Below the pieces are notes generated by a model. That model ran no database searches. It was not told the DNA's origin and saw only the letters and a list, made by a program, of their open reading frames with translations. DNA of 64,000 nucleotides, taken from NCBI RefSeq assembly GCF_000733755.1, contig NZ_JPOF01000003.1, forward strand, positions 1,032,501 to 1,096,500, read 5' to 3'. Of this stretch, positions 15,941-24,066 are shown piece by piece. Every line of letters starts with the position of its first letter. Within the stretch, counting starts at the first letter, position 1. This DNA is from Lachnoclostridium phytofermentans. GTDB taxonomy: Bacteria; Bacillota; Clostridia; Lachnospirales; Lachnospiraceae. The position numbers and the translations under genes are program-made.

Positions 15941-17434
15941 TTATTGCTTCTTATTTTGTTTATCCCTAAAAGACAAAATCATTTCTGAATATATACTTTT
16001 CTCCTCTTTTATTATTAAAGAAAATACATTGTAAAGAGAATACATCATTTTTTCGACATTATATATATTTGATTCTGCAAATGTTGCTCTTCCTTCTTCA
16101 TTCAAAAGATAATAACTCCTGAGACAATGATACTCTTTATTTCTATCTTTTTCATAATCATTGTATTCAGTACTTGAAATACAATCATTAAATTTTATTA
16201 AGATACTAGATGTAATACTTTTACTTTTAAATAGGTCTACCACCTTCTCTATGTACATCCCCTTAAATTTGTCATCATCGAGATATTCTTGTTTAAAATC
16301 ATATTTACATAATAAAAACTTTGCAAGTTTCTCATAAACTGAATATAATTTTATTATAGCATGGTCATAATAATATTGTGGAAAAATCACATCATTACAT
16401 ATAAATTTTTCAGTTTTTTCTATTTCATCAATTGGTAAACTATTCTTTTCAGATATACAATATTGCATACAACCAAAATACAAATTAATTGACCTAAGTA
16501 CTTCTTTTGCTCTAAATAAACTGTCTGTTAACAATGTATTCCGTATGAATGAACTTTTACTCATTGCAGGAAATATATTTTCATTAATCATATCAACTAC
16601 CTCTCTAAACTCTTCTCGTAATTGAGAGTAGTAGTTTTCTAATTTATCGCATTTAACCCAAATATTTTTATCTACATGCAAAAATTTCTTTTTCACTGGT
16701 ATAAAATATGCTTTGTCATTAAATGTAAAATTGTTATTTTTGAAAGCACTTTCCATCTGTATAATACATAAATTTAATAATGCAACATATTTAGATTGTT
16801 TATCTAATACTACAGGAATCTTGTTCTTTAAAATCTTCATTTCTTCTCTATTTATAAAGTCAGTATTTTCATTAATTTTTTGAATATCTCCACGTAATAT
16901 AGCGTCTTTTATGGAAATAATGTCTGACAAATCCGTTTTCAATTTTTCATTTTCCGTCAAATGAACTGACATATAATGTTCATTTCCATTCCGAGTTATT
17001 TTTAATGCTCTCATATTGGAATCCGAATTGATATCAAGTAATAACTTTTTAATATTGGATTCTATTCTCGTATCCTTTTTTACAACATCATATAAAGAGC
17101 TAATACTTTTTCTTTTAAAAATAAATTCAAAATCAATTTGATACGCTATTGAAATAATAATTATTATGCGTTCCCAGATCATATCATCATGTAACAATAT
17201 ATTTTCAAAATAATACTGTGGCATAAATGAAATTCCATTATTATAGTTATCATACGATATATTAAACATGTATACATCTCTAGTGATGTCCTTAACCAAG
17301 TCAACCGTATCATCAATTATTCTTGCGGCAATAATTCTATCCATATCATTATAACCACCTAATTTTGTATTAATTAAATTCGAAAACAACGATTCCATAT
17401 TTTCAAGCTGTTCTAAACAATCTTGCATTTTCAT
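15941..17434 (-). CDS. double HEPN-like protein (Cthe_2314-type), first gene of the cargo operon
   Basis: A 497-aa helical protein starting at ATG 17434 (GGAG 8 nt upstream). Two halves look related. Residues 71-155 begin MPQYYFENILL and end at TRNGNEH; residues 351-440 begin FPQYYYDHAII and end at DRNKEYH. Both end in RX4H (R148-H153 and R431-H436), the catalytic motif of HEPN ribonucleases, and each has a WER or YEK helix in between. The RN-E-H forms resemble the Cthe_2314 HEPN family. I infer an RNA-cutting effector, possibly dimer-like within one chain. It heads an operon with a ParA ATPase and an ART-like protein. Confidence 0.65.
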   Translation of the reverse strand: MKMQDCLEQLENMESLFSNLINTKLGGYNDMDRIIAARIIDDTVDLVKDITRDVYMFNISYDNYNNGISFMPQYYFENILLHDDMIWERIIIIISIAYQIDFEFIFKRKSISSLYDVVKKDTRIESNIKKLLLDINSDSNMRALKITRNGNEHYMSVHLTENEKLKTDLSDIISIKDAILRGDIQKINENTDFINREEMKILKNKIPVVLDKQSKYVALLNLCIIQMESAFKNNNFTFNDKAYFIPVKKKFLHVDKNIWVKCDKLENYYSQLREEFREVVDMINENIFPAMSKSSFIRNTLLTDSLFRAKEVLRSINLYFGCMQYCISEKNSLPIDEIEKTEKFICNDVIFPQYYYDHAIIKLYSVYEKLAKFLLCKYDFKQEYLDDDKFKGMYIEKVVDLFKSKSITSSILIKFNDCISSTEYNDYEKDRNKEYHCLRSYYLLNEEGRATFAESNIYNVEKMMYSLYNVFSLIIKEEKSIYSEMILSFRDKQNKKQ

Positions 17435-17504
17435 AATGTATTCTCCATATAATAACTGTTAATCTTAGTTTATATTTTTATCATAAAAAATAGTTAACAA
17501 TTTT

Positions 17505-17533
17505 ATTATACTTACATCTTAACATTTTCTCAA
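17505..17533 (-). promoter_or_regulatory. promoter of the HEPN-ParA-ART cargo operon
   Basis: On the minus strand TTGAGA (17533-17528) and TATAAT (17510-17505) are 17 bp apart, giving a leader of about 60 nt before ATG 17434. It stands just after the relaxase terminator, so the operon has its own transcription unit. Confidence 0.7.
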
Positions 17534-17540
17534 TACAAAT

Positions 17541-17576
17541 TGTAAAAAGAGTCCAGAATTTCCAGACTCTTTACTC
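17541..17576 (-). terminator. terminator after the relaxase gene
   Basis: On the minus strand GTAAAGAGTCTGG and CTGGACTCTTTTTAC form a strong stem directly after the relaxase stop, with T-rich sequence inside and after the 3' arm. Confidence 0.75.
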
Positions 17577-17581
17577 GTAAT

Positions 17582-18940
17582 CTACCTTATTCCCACAAAA
17601 TCCCTGACTTTCTCCTTCACCCCCTGCATAAACTTCTCAAACAAAGTCACTTCACCAATCATAAAACGTTTCATAAACTCATATGCCTCATTCAACTTCT
17701 GCTTCAAACTCCGAATTTCTCCGTCTTTCTGCTCATTCTCATATCGAAGCTGAACTACCTCTTCAAATAAATCATGTTCCCTGTCCGAACCAGCACCGCT
17801 ATACATGAAATATACTTCTTCCGCTATTTCAGCCTTTCTGCTTTTCTCTTCCAGTTTATCAGAAACCACCTTGTAATCATCTTCCACAACTGCAAGTTCT
17901 TTCTTTGCTGAATCTAACTTTCGGTCATAATACCGAACCGTATCATCAATATTCTCCAGATTCTTCTTTTTATCCGTCAGCATTTCATCTAGCTTAAATA
18001 TGGTAGAAGCTTTCTCCGTAACTGCTTTTTCTTTCGTCTTTAAATCAGTTTCAACCAAGAAAACTTTCTTCTCAACTTCTTTGGCTCGTTCAGCAGCTCG
18101 TTCTCTTCGATAATCCGATAATAGCAAGTCTCCACGTTCATTCTTACCCTTAAAGAATCGCTCCCAGCCAAGTTCTTTTTTTATATAATCTGCAATCCAC
18201 TCTTTCTGCTCTTCAATCCAAGTCACCGCTCCATACTCCACCTTTTTCATCTGTGGAACTTTCCCCTGTGGTGTATCTTGCCATACCAGATTGTCTGATT
18301 CATCAACAGCTTGCTTCATACTAGTTGCATATCCCATACGTTTAAATGTCTGGGAAAATGCATTTTGAACCGTTTGTCCTCTACTACAATTCTTCACATA
18401 AGGGATAAATGTCATATGCAGATGTGGGGTTGATTCATCTCCATTAAACGCCATATTATTGATTACAATTCCTTCTTCAAATGCTGGTTTCCAATCTGGA
18501 TCATTAATACGCTCCTTCGTTAGAAATGTTACATTCGGAACTTCCGTCATCATATGTTCTGCAAAGTCTAGCAATGCTCGTTCTGCAAATAGCGAATCAT
18601 AGAAATTATTATCATAGCCCGTATCTTCCATATCTCCAATCTGCCAGATAATTTCATACTGCTCATGCTTCTGTTTATCTTGCTTGATTTTCTCATAATA
18701 AGTATCAGGACACCGATCTCCACGGCTCTTCTTAATCTCCTTCTGTCTCCACTCCTGATAAGAAGCTTCAAACAATTTGTCATATGCCTGCTCAATGGTA
18801 AAATCTCTTGTTCCATTTACATAATAGACATTTCTATCTTCTCTGTCATGCGTTGCATTCGGTGGCCAGTGGTCACGATTATTATGTTCCAGATTTGGAA
18901 TGCGGTGTAAAGCACCCGATATCGTTTTTGATTTCCCCAT
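17582..18940 (-). CDS. MobV-family relaxase (Pre/Mob)
   Basis: A 452-aa relaxase that should nick the element at oriT and pilot the strand during mobilization. The N-terminal block SKTISGALHRIPNLEHNNR and NVYYVNGTRD matches MobV motif I, and STPHLHMTFIPY near residue 190 is the HxH metal-binding motif of the same family. The last third (about 285-430) is a long coiled coil (EKKVFLVETDLKTKEKA and on), as usual for these proteins. Family length is 400-500 aa, so it is complete. The oriT-like region lies immediately upstream. No coupling protein or secretion genes are present. Confidence 0.88.
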   Translation of the reverse strand: MGKSKTISGALHRIPNLEHNNRDHWPPNATHDREDRNVYYVNGTRDFTIEQAYDKLFEASYQEWRQKEIKKSRGDRCPDTYYEKIKQDKQKHEQYEIIWQIGDMEDTGYDNNFYDSLFAERALLDFAEHMMTEVPNVTFLTKERINDPDWKPAFEEGIVINNMAFNGDESTPHLHMTFIPYVKNCSRGQTVQNAFSQTFKRMGYATSMKQAVDESDNLVWQDTPQGKVPQMKKVEYGAVTWIEEQKEWIADYIKKELGWERFFKGKNERGDLLLSDYRRERAAERAKEVEKKVFLVETDLKTKEKAVTEKASTIFKLDEMLTDKKKNLENIDDTVRYYDRKLDSAKKELAVVEDDYKVVSDKLEEKSRKAEIAEEVYFMYSGAGSDREHDLFEEVVQLRYENEQKDGEIRSLKQKLNEAYEFMKRFMIGEVTLFEKFMQGVKEKVRDFVGIR

Positions 18941-19067
18941 TAAATCATCCTTTCTTTTTATCCGTCAGTCATTTGTTGATTTCCTTTCATTTCTTCCAAA
19001 GCTCTGCTATCATGTTCTTCTTTACTTTCCTTCGAAAGAATTTTAAAGCACTGCTCCGAAAGTAATG

Positions 19068-19160
19068 TCCCTCTATCAGTTTGGGAAATCCCAAACTTAG
19101 GGGGCAAGCGTTACGCCGCTTAATCACGTTATATGTGAAGCTTCGCTTCACAAGCCATCG
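19068..19160. other. candidate oriT
   Basis: Between the ATPase and relaxase genes lie two perfect dyads: AGTTTGGG-AAAT-CCCAAACT at 19078-19097 and GTGAAGC-TTC-GCTTCAC at 19135-19151, with TTAGGGGGCAAGCG in between. Inverted repeats just upstream of a relaxase gene are the usual layout of an origin of transfer. The nick site cannot be fixed from sequence alone. The gap 18941-19183 holds no gene. Confidence 0.55.
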
Positions 19161-19183
19161 TCAGAGTTTAAGAATCTGCCATC

Positions 19184-20200
19184 TTAAGAAGTCAAATTGT
19201 TAAACTCTTTCTTCGGCAATACCCAAGTCCAATACATCGTGCCATCTATAGTCTTACGATTGCCAGCCATAATCCCCAGCTTCTTCTTTGCAGATAATAA
19301 GGTGTTTCGCTTTATACCTTTTTTAGCAGCTTCCTCTTCGATATCCTTAGAAGAAACTTCACTTTCCGCACCGAAGTATCCCTTGATAAAGGCAATGGCT
19401 GCATCTAACTTCTTTCGCCCCCTTCCCTCTTTGCCAGCAAGCAACTCATCTACCGTAATGTCATATGGACCGATACACTCAAATCCTCTGTCCTCTGATA
19501 TTTCAAATCCAATGGAATCTCCTGCCGCCGCAAGACTTGATTTATCTTGTGCCATAATACGAATGTTAGGTTTATCTGGTATTCTTGCTACTAGTAATAC
19601 ACTTCTAGCCGTTGCCTGAATATCGATAGAGCCAAGTCCTCGATACGTTGACTTTGAGCCAAAAGCTTTATTCATGTGACCGATAAGAACAATTGCACAT
19701 CCATACTTTTCAGCAATTATTCCTAATCGCTTTAATACTGGTCGTATCTCATTGGCTCGGTGCATATCTACATTAGAACCAATATAGGCTTGAATCGGAT
19801 CTAGAATTATAAGCTTTGCATTTGTTTCAGCGATTGCCTGCTCTAGTCTTTCATCTGTCATACTCAGTTCTTTTTCTGTTTCATCTATCACACGGATTTT
19901 GCTACAGTCTGCATTTGCCTTTTCAAGTCTTGGCTTAATCGTATCGTCAATTCCATCCTCTGCAGTTTGGTAGATAATGTTGGTTGGCTCATATGGTATG
20001 TCTTCATCACATGGAAGAGGTTGTCCTCTACTAAGTAATGCGGCTAACGTCAGTGCAAGTGTTGTCTTACCTTCCCCTGGATCTCCTTCTATTACGGTTA
20101 TCTTTCCATATGGGATATACGGATACCAAAGCCAATTCACTTCCCTTGTCTGCACATCTTCCATATGGATTAATTTTAATGCTGTCTTTTGTTCACTCAT
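19184..20200 (-). CDS. RecA-like AAA ATPase (RepA/AAA_25-type), likely replication helicase
   Basis: A 338-aa protein. GDPGEGKTT near residue 39 is Walker A, KLIILDPIQAYIG near 128 is Walker B, and LIGHMNK with the STYRGLGSIDIQATAR stretch is the RecA-fold sensor region typical of hexameric RepA/AAA_25 helicases on plasmids and mobile elements. The C-terminal 70 residues form a winged-helix-like domain (AESEVSSKDIEEEAAKKGI). It probably supports replication of the excised circle or mobilization. It is followed by the oriT-like region and relaxase gene. Confidence 0.8.
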   Translation of the reverse strand: MSEQKTALKLIHMEDVQTREVNWLWYPYIPYGKITVIEGDPGEGKTTLALTLAALLSRGQPLPCDEDIPYEPTNIIYQTAEDGIDDTIKPRLEKANADCSKIRVIDETEKELSMTDERLEQAIAETNAKLIILDPIQAYIGSNVDMHRANEIRPVLKRLGIIAEKYGCAIVLIGHMNKAFGSKSTYRGLGSIDIQATARSVLLVARIPDKPNIRIMAQDKSSLAAAGDSIGFEISEDRGFECIGPYDITVDELLAGKEGRGRKKLDAAIAFIKGYFGAESEVSSKDIEEEAAKKGIKRNTLLSAKKKLGIMAGNRKTIDGTMYWTWVLPKKEFNNLTS

Positions 20201-20300
20201 TCATCGTCCTCCTGATAAAATAATATCGTTGTTACCAGCAGAAGCTTTTGATATAATAATATTTGCGAGATAAGATATATCAGCTCTACTGGTTGTCTTT

Positions 20301-20335
20301 TAAGTCCTTTCCCTATGGGGTAGGACTTTTTTTAT
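20301..20335 (+). terminator. terminator-like hairpin, plus strand
   Basis: AAGTCCTTTCCC and GGGGTAGGACTT pair with two mismatches and are followed by seven T on the plus strand. No plus-strand gene lies upstream in 20217-20373, so it may stop antisense transcripts or end an unseen small RNA. Confidence 0.4.
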
Positions 20336-20373
20336 TGGAATCCCAATAAAACCACTCCCTTCTTTACTTCTTG

Positions 20374-20616
20374 CTACACTGCCCTTGGTACTTCTTTGAA
20401 ATATCCAATTTCTTCCCATACCTTCTTATCAGGGCAAAAATAGTTGTACTCTGAGGAATTCTCCATCTTGAATGCATATCCAAATTTGAGAATCCCTTTT
20501 TGCAATCCGACTCTTACATATTGTGCATCTTTTCCGATGGCTTTTGCTATTTCGGCAATCGGAACATTTCGCCCAGTAAATGACGGAAGCTCAATCTGGT
20601 AATTTACTTCTCCCAT
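20374..20616 (-). CDS. small DNA-binding protein, excisionase-like
   Basis: An 80-aa protein. GRNVPIAEIAKAIGKDAQYVR forms a helix-turn-helix near residues 15-35, followed by a short wing-like part (KFGYAFKM) and an aromatic C-terminus. Size, position before the replication ATPase and next to the integrase-regulator block suggest an excisionase or replication accessory factor. An AGGTG-type ribosome site precedes the ATG. It is divergent from the XRE regulator across a 145-bp AT-rich gap that contains repeated TAATGCTCTG blocks (about 20650-20700), possible operator sites. Confidence 0.6.
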   Translation of the reverse strand: MGEVNYQIELPSFTGRNVPIAEIAKAIGKDAQYVRVGLQKGILKFGYAFKMENSSEYNYFCPDKKVWEEIGYFKEVPRAV

Positions 20617-20646
20617 GAAACTTCACCTCCCAATATCTATATAGAG

Positions 20647-20700
20647 CAATTAATGCTCTGTTATGTTTTTGTATTATACAGTGCATTTAATGCTCTGTCT
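20647..20700. promoter_or_regulatory. repeated TTAATGCTCTG sites, candidate operators
   Basis: TTAATGCTCTG occurs twice, about 20650-20660 and 20688-20698, in the divergent gap between the small DNA-binding protein and XRE regulator genes. Direct repeats in such gaps are often regulator-binding sites. Confidence 0.45.
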
Positions 20701-20770
20701 ATATATAATAATTTAATGTTTACTTTTCATTTTTAGTATGTTATATTCTTTCCTATAGGAGGTGATTATT

Positions 20771-21205
20771 TTGACCACAGGTAAAAAGATTAAGTTAATA
20801 CGAACATTTCGAGGCTTAACACAAAAGGAACTTGGTGACAAAGCTGGAATTCATGAAGTCGCAATTCGTAAATATGAATTGGGAAAGAATCTTCCAAAGC
20901 CAGACCAGTTAAGAAAGATTGCAGACGCATTGAATGTGAATGTAAATGCTTTAGCTGAATTTGATATTAAGGCAGACGGAGATGTTCTTCCGTTACTCTT
21001 TGCAATCGATGAAGTGTTTTCGGTAGAATTAAAGGATATTGACGGTGAACCAGGGATTTTCTTTAAAGACAAGAGCCTGATCCAATTTCTAAAGGACTGG
21101 CAGGCAATGAAAGAATTGTTAGCGATGGGAAGTCAGACGATGGACAACTATGATATCTGGAAAACCATTCGTCCAAGTGTTACCAAAGTGACACACGAAG
21201 ATTAG
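20771..21205 (+). CDS. XRE-family transcriptional regulator
   Basis: About 144 aa. The TTG at 20771 has AGGAGG 8 nt upstream; the GTG at 20762 overlaps that site and is unlikely. Residues 1-60 form a classic XRE/Cro helix-turn-helix (TQKELGDKAGIHEVAIRKYE), and the rest is a short acidic domain. It is divergent from the small DNA-binding protein gene and 80 nt before the integrase, so it likely controls excision and replication functions of the element. Confidence 0.85.
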   Translation: MTTGKKIKLIRTFRGLTQKELGDKAGIHEVAIRKYELGKNLPKPDQLRKIADALNVNVNALAEFDIKADGDVLPLLFAIDEVFSVELKDIDGEPGIFFKDKSLIQFLKDWQAMKELLAMGSQTMDNYDIWKTIRPSVTKVTHED

Positions 21206-21285
21206 AAATCATCGTACATTGACAAACGTACTCTTTTTACCAGCCAATAAGAAGAATACTATATGAAAGAAAGGATGATGTTTTA

Positions 21286-22341
21286 TTGAAATTACCAAAT
21301 GGCTATGGCACTGTGTATAAGCTAAGCGGTAAACGAAGAAATCCTTATATCGTCAAAAAGACCGTGGGATGGCATTTTGACGAGAAGAAGGATAAACAGG
21401 TTCAGGATTATATTATTATCGGATATGCAGCAAATCGAGCGGAGGGCTTGCAAATGCTTGCTGACTATAATACCAATCCTTACGACTTAGAAGCTTCCAA
21501 AGTTACCTTTGCAGAAGTTTATGAGAAATGGTCAGCAGAGAAATATCCGACTGTATCCAAATCGAATGTAAATGGTTATACCGCTTCTTATAGCTTATGC
21601 ACCTCTTTGAATGACAAATTATTCAAAGACTTAAGACTTGTTGATTTACAACATGTCGTTGACACTTGTGGCAAGAACTATCCCACACTACGAAAGCTAA
21701 AGGTCTTATTTAACCAGCTATATGATTATGCGATTAAGAATGATATCTGCAATAAGAATTACTCTGAATTCGTAGATATCGTCAGATATAAGGATCGTAA
21801 TCCAAATAAGTATGATCGAAAGAAATTTTCAAAAGACGAGATCAATCGTTTATGGGGATTAAAGGATGATAAGTATTATCAGATTGTCCTAATGCTCATA
21901 TACAATGGACTTAGAATTTCAGAATTTTTAGACTTGAAGAAAGTAGATGTTCATCTGGAAGAACATTATTTCGATGTAGTGGATAGTAAGACAGAGAATG
22001 GAATTCGTAAAGTTCCAATTGCCGATAAAGTTCTTCCTTTTTATCAGTCATGGTTTGATTCTGCCCCAGATTGCGAGTATCTGCTTCATACCGAGGATAA
22101 CAACCATTTCCTCTATCGCAATTACTATGACAGCTATTTCACTCCACTTATGCAGAACTTAAACATTGAAAAAACTCCACACTGTTGCAGACACACTTGT
22201 ATTTCCTTACTTGCAGAAGCAGGAGTTGACCAAACATTAATTAAAAAGATTGCTGGACATTCGGGAGCCATGTCCCTAACAGAAAAAGTGTATACTCACT
22301 TTGATGTACAAGAACTGGTAAAGGCAATCAACCACATATAA
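21286..22341 (+). CDS. tyrosine recombinase, integrase of the rpsI element
   Basis: A 351-aa site-specific recombinase starting at TTG 21286 after GAAAGGATG. The N-terminal part resembles an arm-binding domain (residues 1-60), then a core-binding SAM-like domain (70-165), then the catalytic domain with the arginine in NGLRISEF near 205, CCRHTCISLL (HxxR) near 303, GHSGA and the tyrosine in KVYTHFD near 340. It lies 320 bp from the rpsI end that serves as attachment site, the usual arrangement for an element integrating into a gene end. Confidence 0.9.
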   Translation: MKLPNGYGTVYKLSGKRRNPYIVKKTVGWHFDEKKDKQVQDYIIIGYAANRAEGLQMLADYNTNPYDLEASKVTFAEVYEKWSAEKYPTVSKSNVNGYTASYSLCTSLNDKLFKDLRLVDLQHVVDTCGKNYPTLRKLKVLFNQLYDYAIKNDICNKNYSEFVDIVRYKDRNPNKYDRKKFSKDEINRLWGLKDDKYYQIVLMLIYNGLRISEFLDLKKVDVHLEEHYFDVVDSKTENGIRKVPIADKVLPFYQSWFDSAPDCEYLLHTEDNNHFLYRNYYDSYFTPLMQNLNIEKTPHCCRHTCISLLAEAGVDQTLIKKIAGHSGAMSLTEKVYTHFDVQELVKAINHI

Positions 22342-22395
22342 CCCCTCATTACAAGTTTCATTTTACATGGAACTTGAAAAATCAAGGAGAGCAAA

Positions 22396-22506
22396 ATGAA
22401 GAATACATTTATTCCTAGAAGTTTGCCTAAAAGATATTATCACCCAATACCACAATTTCATGGTTTTGTACTCACAACAAACTCACATCAAAAAAGGATG
22501 TTCTAA
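22396..22506 (+). CDS. possible 36-aa small protein after the integrase
   Basis: An ATG at 22396 follows AAGGAGAG at good spacing and opens a 36-codon frame beginning MKNTFIPRSLPKRYY. It ends inside the hairpin at 22493-22535. I know no homologue. It may be the remnant of a longer gene or chance; the ribosome site is its only support. Confidence 0.3.
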   Translation: MKNTFIPRSLPKRYYHPIPQFHGFVLTTNSHQKRMF

Positions 22507-22535
22507 GCACTGATTAGCACTTAAAACATCCTATA
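22493..22535 (+). terminator. terminator at the right end of the element
   Basis: AGGATGTTCTAAGCAC and a matching arm ending AAAACATCCT form a long stem followed by ATATTTTT, 150 bp after the integrase stop. Confidence 0.7.
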
Positions 22536-22540
22536 TTTTT

Positions 22541-22570
22541 GTTAGTTACTTGTTAGTTGTGTGTTAGTTA
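22541..22570. repeat. GTTAGTTA direct repeats, candidate integrase arm sites
   Basis: GTTAGTTAC, GTTAGTTG and GTTAGTTA occur within 30 bp between the terminator and the attR core. The same GTTAGTTAC occurs inside the left ends at 12743 and 11528. Confidence 0.55.
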
Positions 22571-22660
22571 TCGTACTAAATCCAGACCATTTCACGACAT
22601 TCCAAAACTTCAAGAAGCCAGTAAATATGCGGTTTTGCACAATTCCAAATACAGCACAGA

Positions 22661-22672
22661 CTATCTCTTTGA
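22661..22672. repeat. attR core at the rpsI end
   Basis: CTATCTCTTTGA covers the rpsI stop and last codons (FSKR-stop on the minus strand) and is repeated exactly at 12678-12689. Because the duplication restores the gene end, insertion leaves S9 intact. Confidence 0.75.
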
Positions 22673-23053
22673 GAACTGTGGAGCACGACGAGCTGCTTTT
22701 AAGCCGTACTTCTTTCTTTCCTTCATTCTTGGATCTCTTGTTAAGAAACCTGCCTTCTTTAATGCTGGACGGTAATCAGCGTCTGCCTGTAAAAGGGCTC
22801 TGGAGATACCATGTCTGATAGCACCTGCCTGACCTGTGAAACCACCACCATGTACGTTAACAAGAACATCGAACTTATCTGCTGTCTCTGTTAATACAAG
22901 AGGCTGACGAACGATAAGCTTTAATGTCTCAAGTCCGAAATATGCATCCATATCTCTTTTATTTATTGTTACTTTACCTGTACCAGGTACAAGGTAAACT
23001 CTAGCGATACTACTTTTTCTTCTACCAGTTCCGTAATATTTTGCTTTAGCCAA
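22661..23053 (-). CDS. rpsI: 30S ribosomal protein S9
   Basis: A 130-aa protein with the family's [14 protein letters not shown] start, [20 protein letters not shown] centre and basic tail ending in SKR, which reaches the P-site tRNA in the ribosome. It follows rplM by 25 nt as the second gene of the L13-S9 operon. Its 3' end is the attachment site of the element on the left; the last codons are intact, so the protein is not altered by the insertion. Confidence 0.97.
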   Translation of the reverse strand: MAKAKYYGTGRRKSSIARVYLVPGTGKVTINKRDMDAYFGLETLKLIVRQPLVLTETADKFDVLVNVHGGGFTGQAGAIRHGISRALLQADADYRPALKKAGFLTRDPRMKERKKYGLKAARRAPQFSKR

Positions 23054-23078
23054 TGTTATTTCCTCCTTTCAGTCCGAA

Positions 23079-23513
23079 TTAGTATTTGATTTCAAGTACT
23101 TCTGGTTTCTGAGCTGCGTTGTTGTGCTCTGGACCAGCATATACGTGTAATTTGTTTAACATGGATCTTCCTAAAGGTCCCTTTGGAAGCATGCCTTTAA
23201 CTGCAAGAGTGATAACATCTTCAGGCTTCTTAGCCATCATTTCTTTCAGTGTTGTCTCTCTCATTCCACCTGGATAATCAGAGTGATTGTAGTAAATCTT
23301 CTGATCCATCTTCTTACCTGTTACCTTAATCTTGTCAGCATTGACAACGATTACGTAATCACCTGTATCGATGTGTGGTGTATAGATTGCCTTGTTCTTA
23401 CCTCTTAAAACTTTTGCGATCTCAGAAGAGAGACGTCCTAATGTATGTCCTGTAGCGTCAACTACATACCATTTTCTTTCAATAGTTGCTGGACTTGCCA
23501 TAAAGCTTTTCAT
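23079..23513 (-). CDS. rplM: 50S ribosomal protein L13
   Basis: A 144-aa early-assembly protein of the large subunit. [21 protein letters not shown] and [15 protein letters not shown] are the conserved N-terminal blocks, and [10 protein letters not shown] lies near residue 108. It is the first gene of the rplM-rpsI operon, with its own consensus promoter and a 127-nt leader that resembles the L13 leader, through which L13 is thought to regulate its own synthesis in Firmicutes. Confidence 0.97.
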   Translation of the reverse strand: MKSFMASPATIERKWYVVDATGHTLGRLSSEIAKVLRGKNKAIYTPHIDTGDYVIVVNADKIKVTGKKMDQKIYYNHSDYPGGMRETTLKEMMAKKPEDVITLAVKGMLPKGPLGRSMLNKLHVYAGPEHNNAAQKPEVLEIKY

Positions 23514-23529
23514 TGGTTTACCTCCTTAA

Positions 23530-23640
23530 TATAATTTCGTATTTAGTCAAGCGGACCTTAATAATCCGCTCTGATGTTTCGCTAAGCTAAACGCCACTGT
23601 TTCATGGCTTTCAGACCATTTGCGGTTAATTTCAGTCACT
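23530..23640 (-). ncRNA. L13 leader-like RNA
   Basis: The 5' untranslated region of rplM, transcribed from 23640, contains GTTTAGCTTAGCGAAAC and GCGGATTATTAAGGTCCGC, two stems close to the ribosome site. Position and stems fit the L13 leader described for Firmicutes. I recognise it by layout, not by a covariance search. Confidence 0.6.
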
Positions 23641-23646
23641 TCGTGT

Positions 23647-23675
23647 ATTATATAGTACAAATAAGTTAGTGTCAA
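23647..23675 (-). promoter_or_regulatory. consensus sigma-A promoter of rplM-rpsI
   Basis: TTGACA (23675-23670) and TATAAT (23652-23647) on the minus strand with a 17-bp spacer: a perfect consensus, as expected for a ribosomal operon. The rest of the gap to truA (23676-24030) shows no gene. Confidence 0.85.
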
Positions 23676-24033
23676 GCAGGATTCCATTGTTTTTCTACTA
23701 ATTTTTAAAATTTTCTGATTTGATGTGCTTAATTATCATTTTCAAAGTGACTTTTAGTGATACACTAAATTTTTTCTATTTTTCAATCTATTTCTACTTT
23801 AAACGAAACCACGAATTGCTGCTTTTTTGCTAGTCGGTTATAACAAGAAGCGGAATGTTCTTCCTACGAATAGAAAGAATCATTAAGCAGTTGCTTGTTA
23901 TAAACCGTTCTTACTAAGCACAAACATAGAAAAAGAGTTATCAAGTGATGTTCCTTCCTTGATTATTATGCCATACCCTTATTGACTTTATTTAAAATAG
24001 AGGAATTCCAAAAGTATCTAATGGAAGATACTC

Positions 24034-24066
24034 GAAAAGGATTGGGTTTTCTCCAATCCTTTTTCT
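24034..24066 (-). terminator. terminator after truA
   Basis: AAAAGGATTGG and CCAATCCTTTT form a stem with loop AGAAAAC at the truA stop. The T-run lies in the 3' arm; it probably ends the ecf-truA transcript. Confidence 0.65.

Larger units (their letters stand above)
12678..22672. mobile_element. integrative mobilizable element at the 3' end of rpsI
   Basis: The ends are 12-bp direct repeats that coincide with the last codons of rpsI. The right side carries tyrosine integrase, XRE regulator, small DNA-binding protein and RecA-like ATPase; the centre a MobV relaxase and an oriT-like region; the left end a cargo operon. No type IV secretion genes are present, so it would need a helper for transfer (mobilizable, not self-conjugative). 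The 3' end of rpsI is a known target for integrative elements in Firmicutes. The length is about 10.0 kb. The cargo part (12.8-17.5 kb) is visibly more AT-rich than the mobilization part, suggesting separate origins. Confidence 0.85.
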
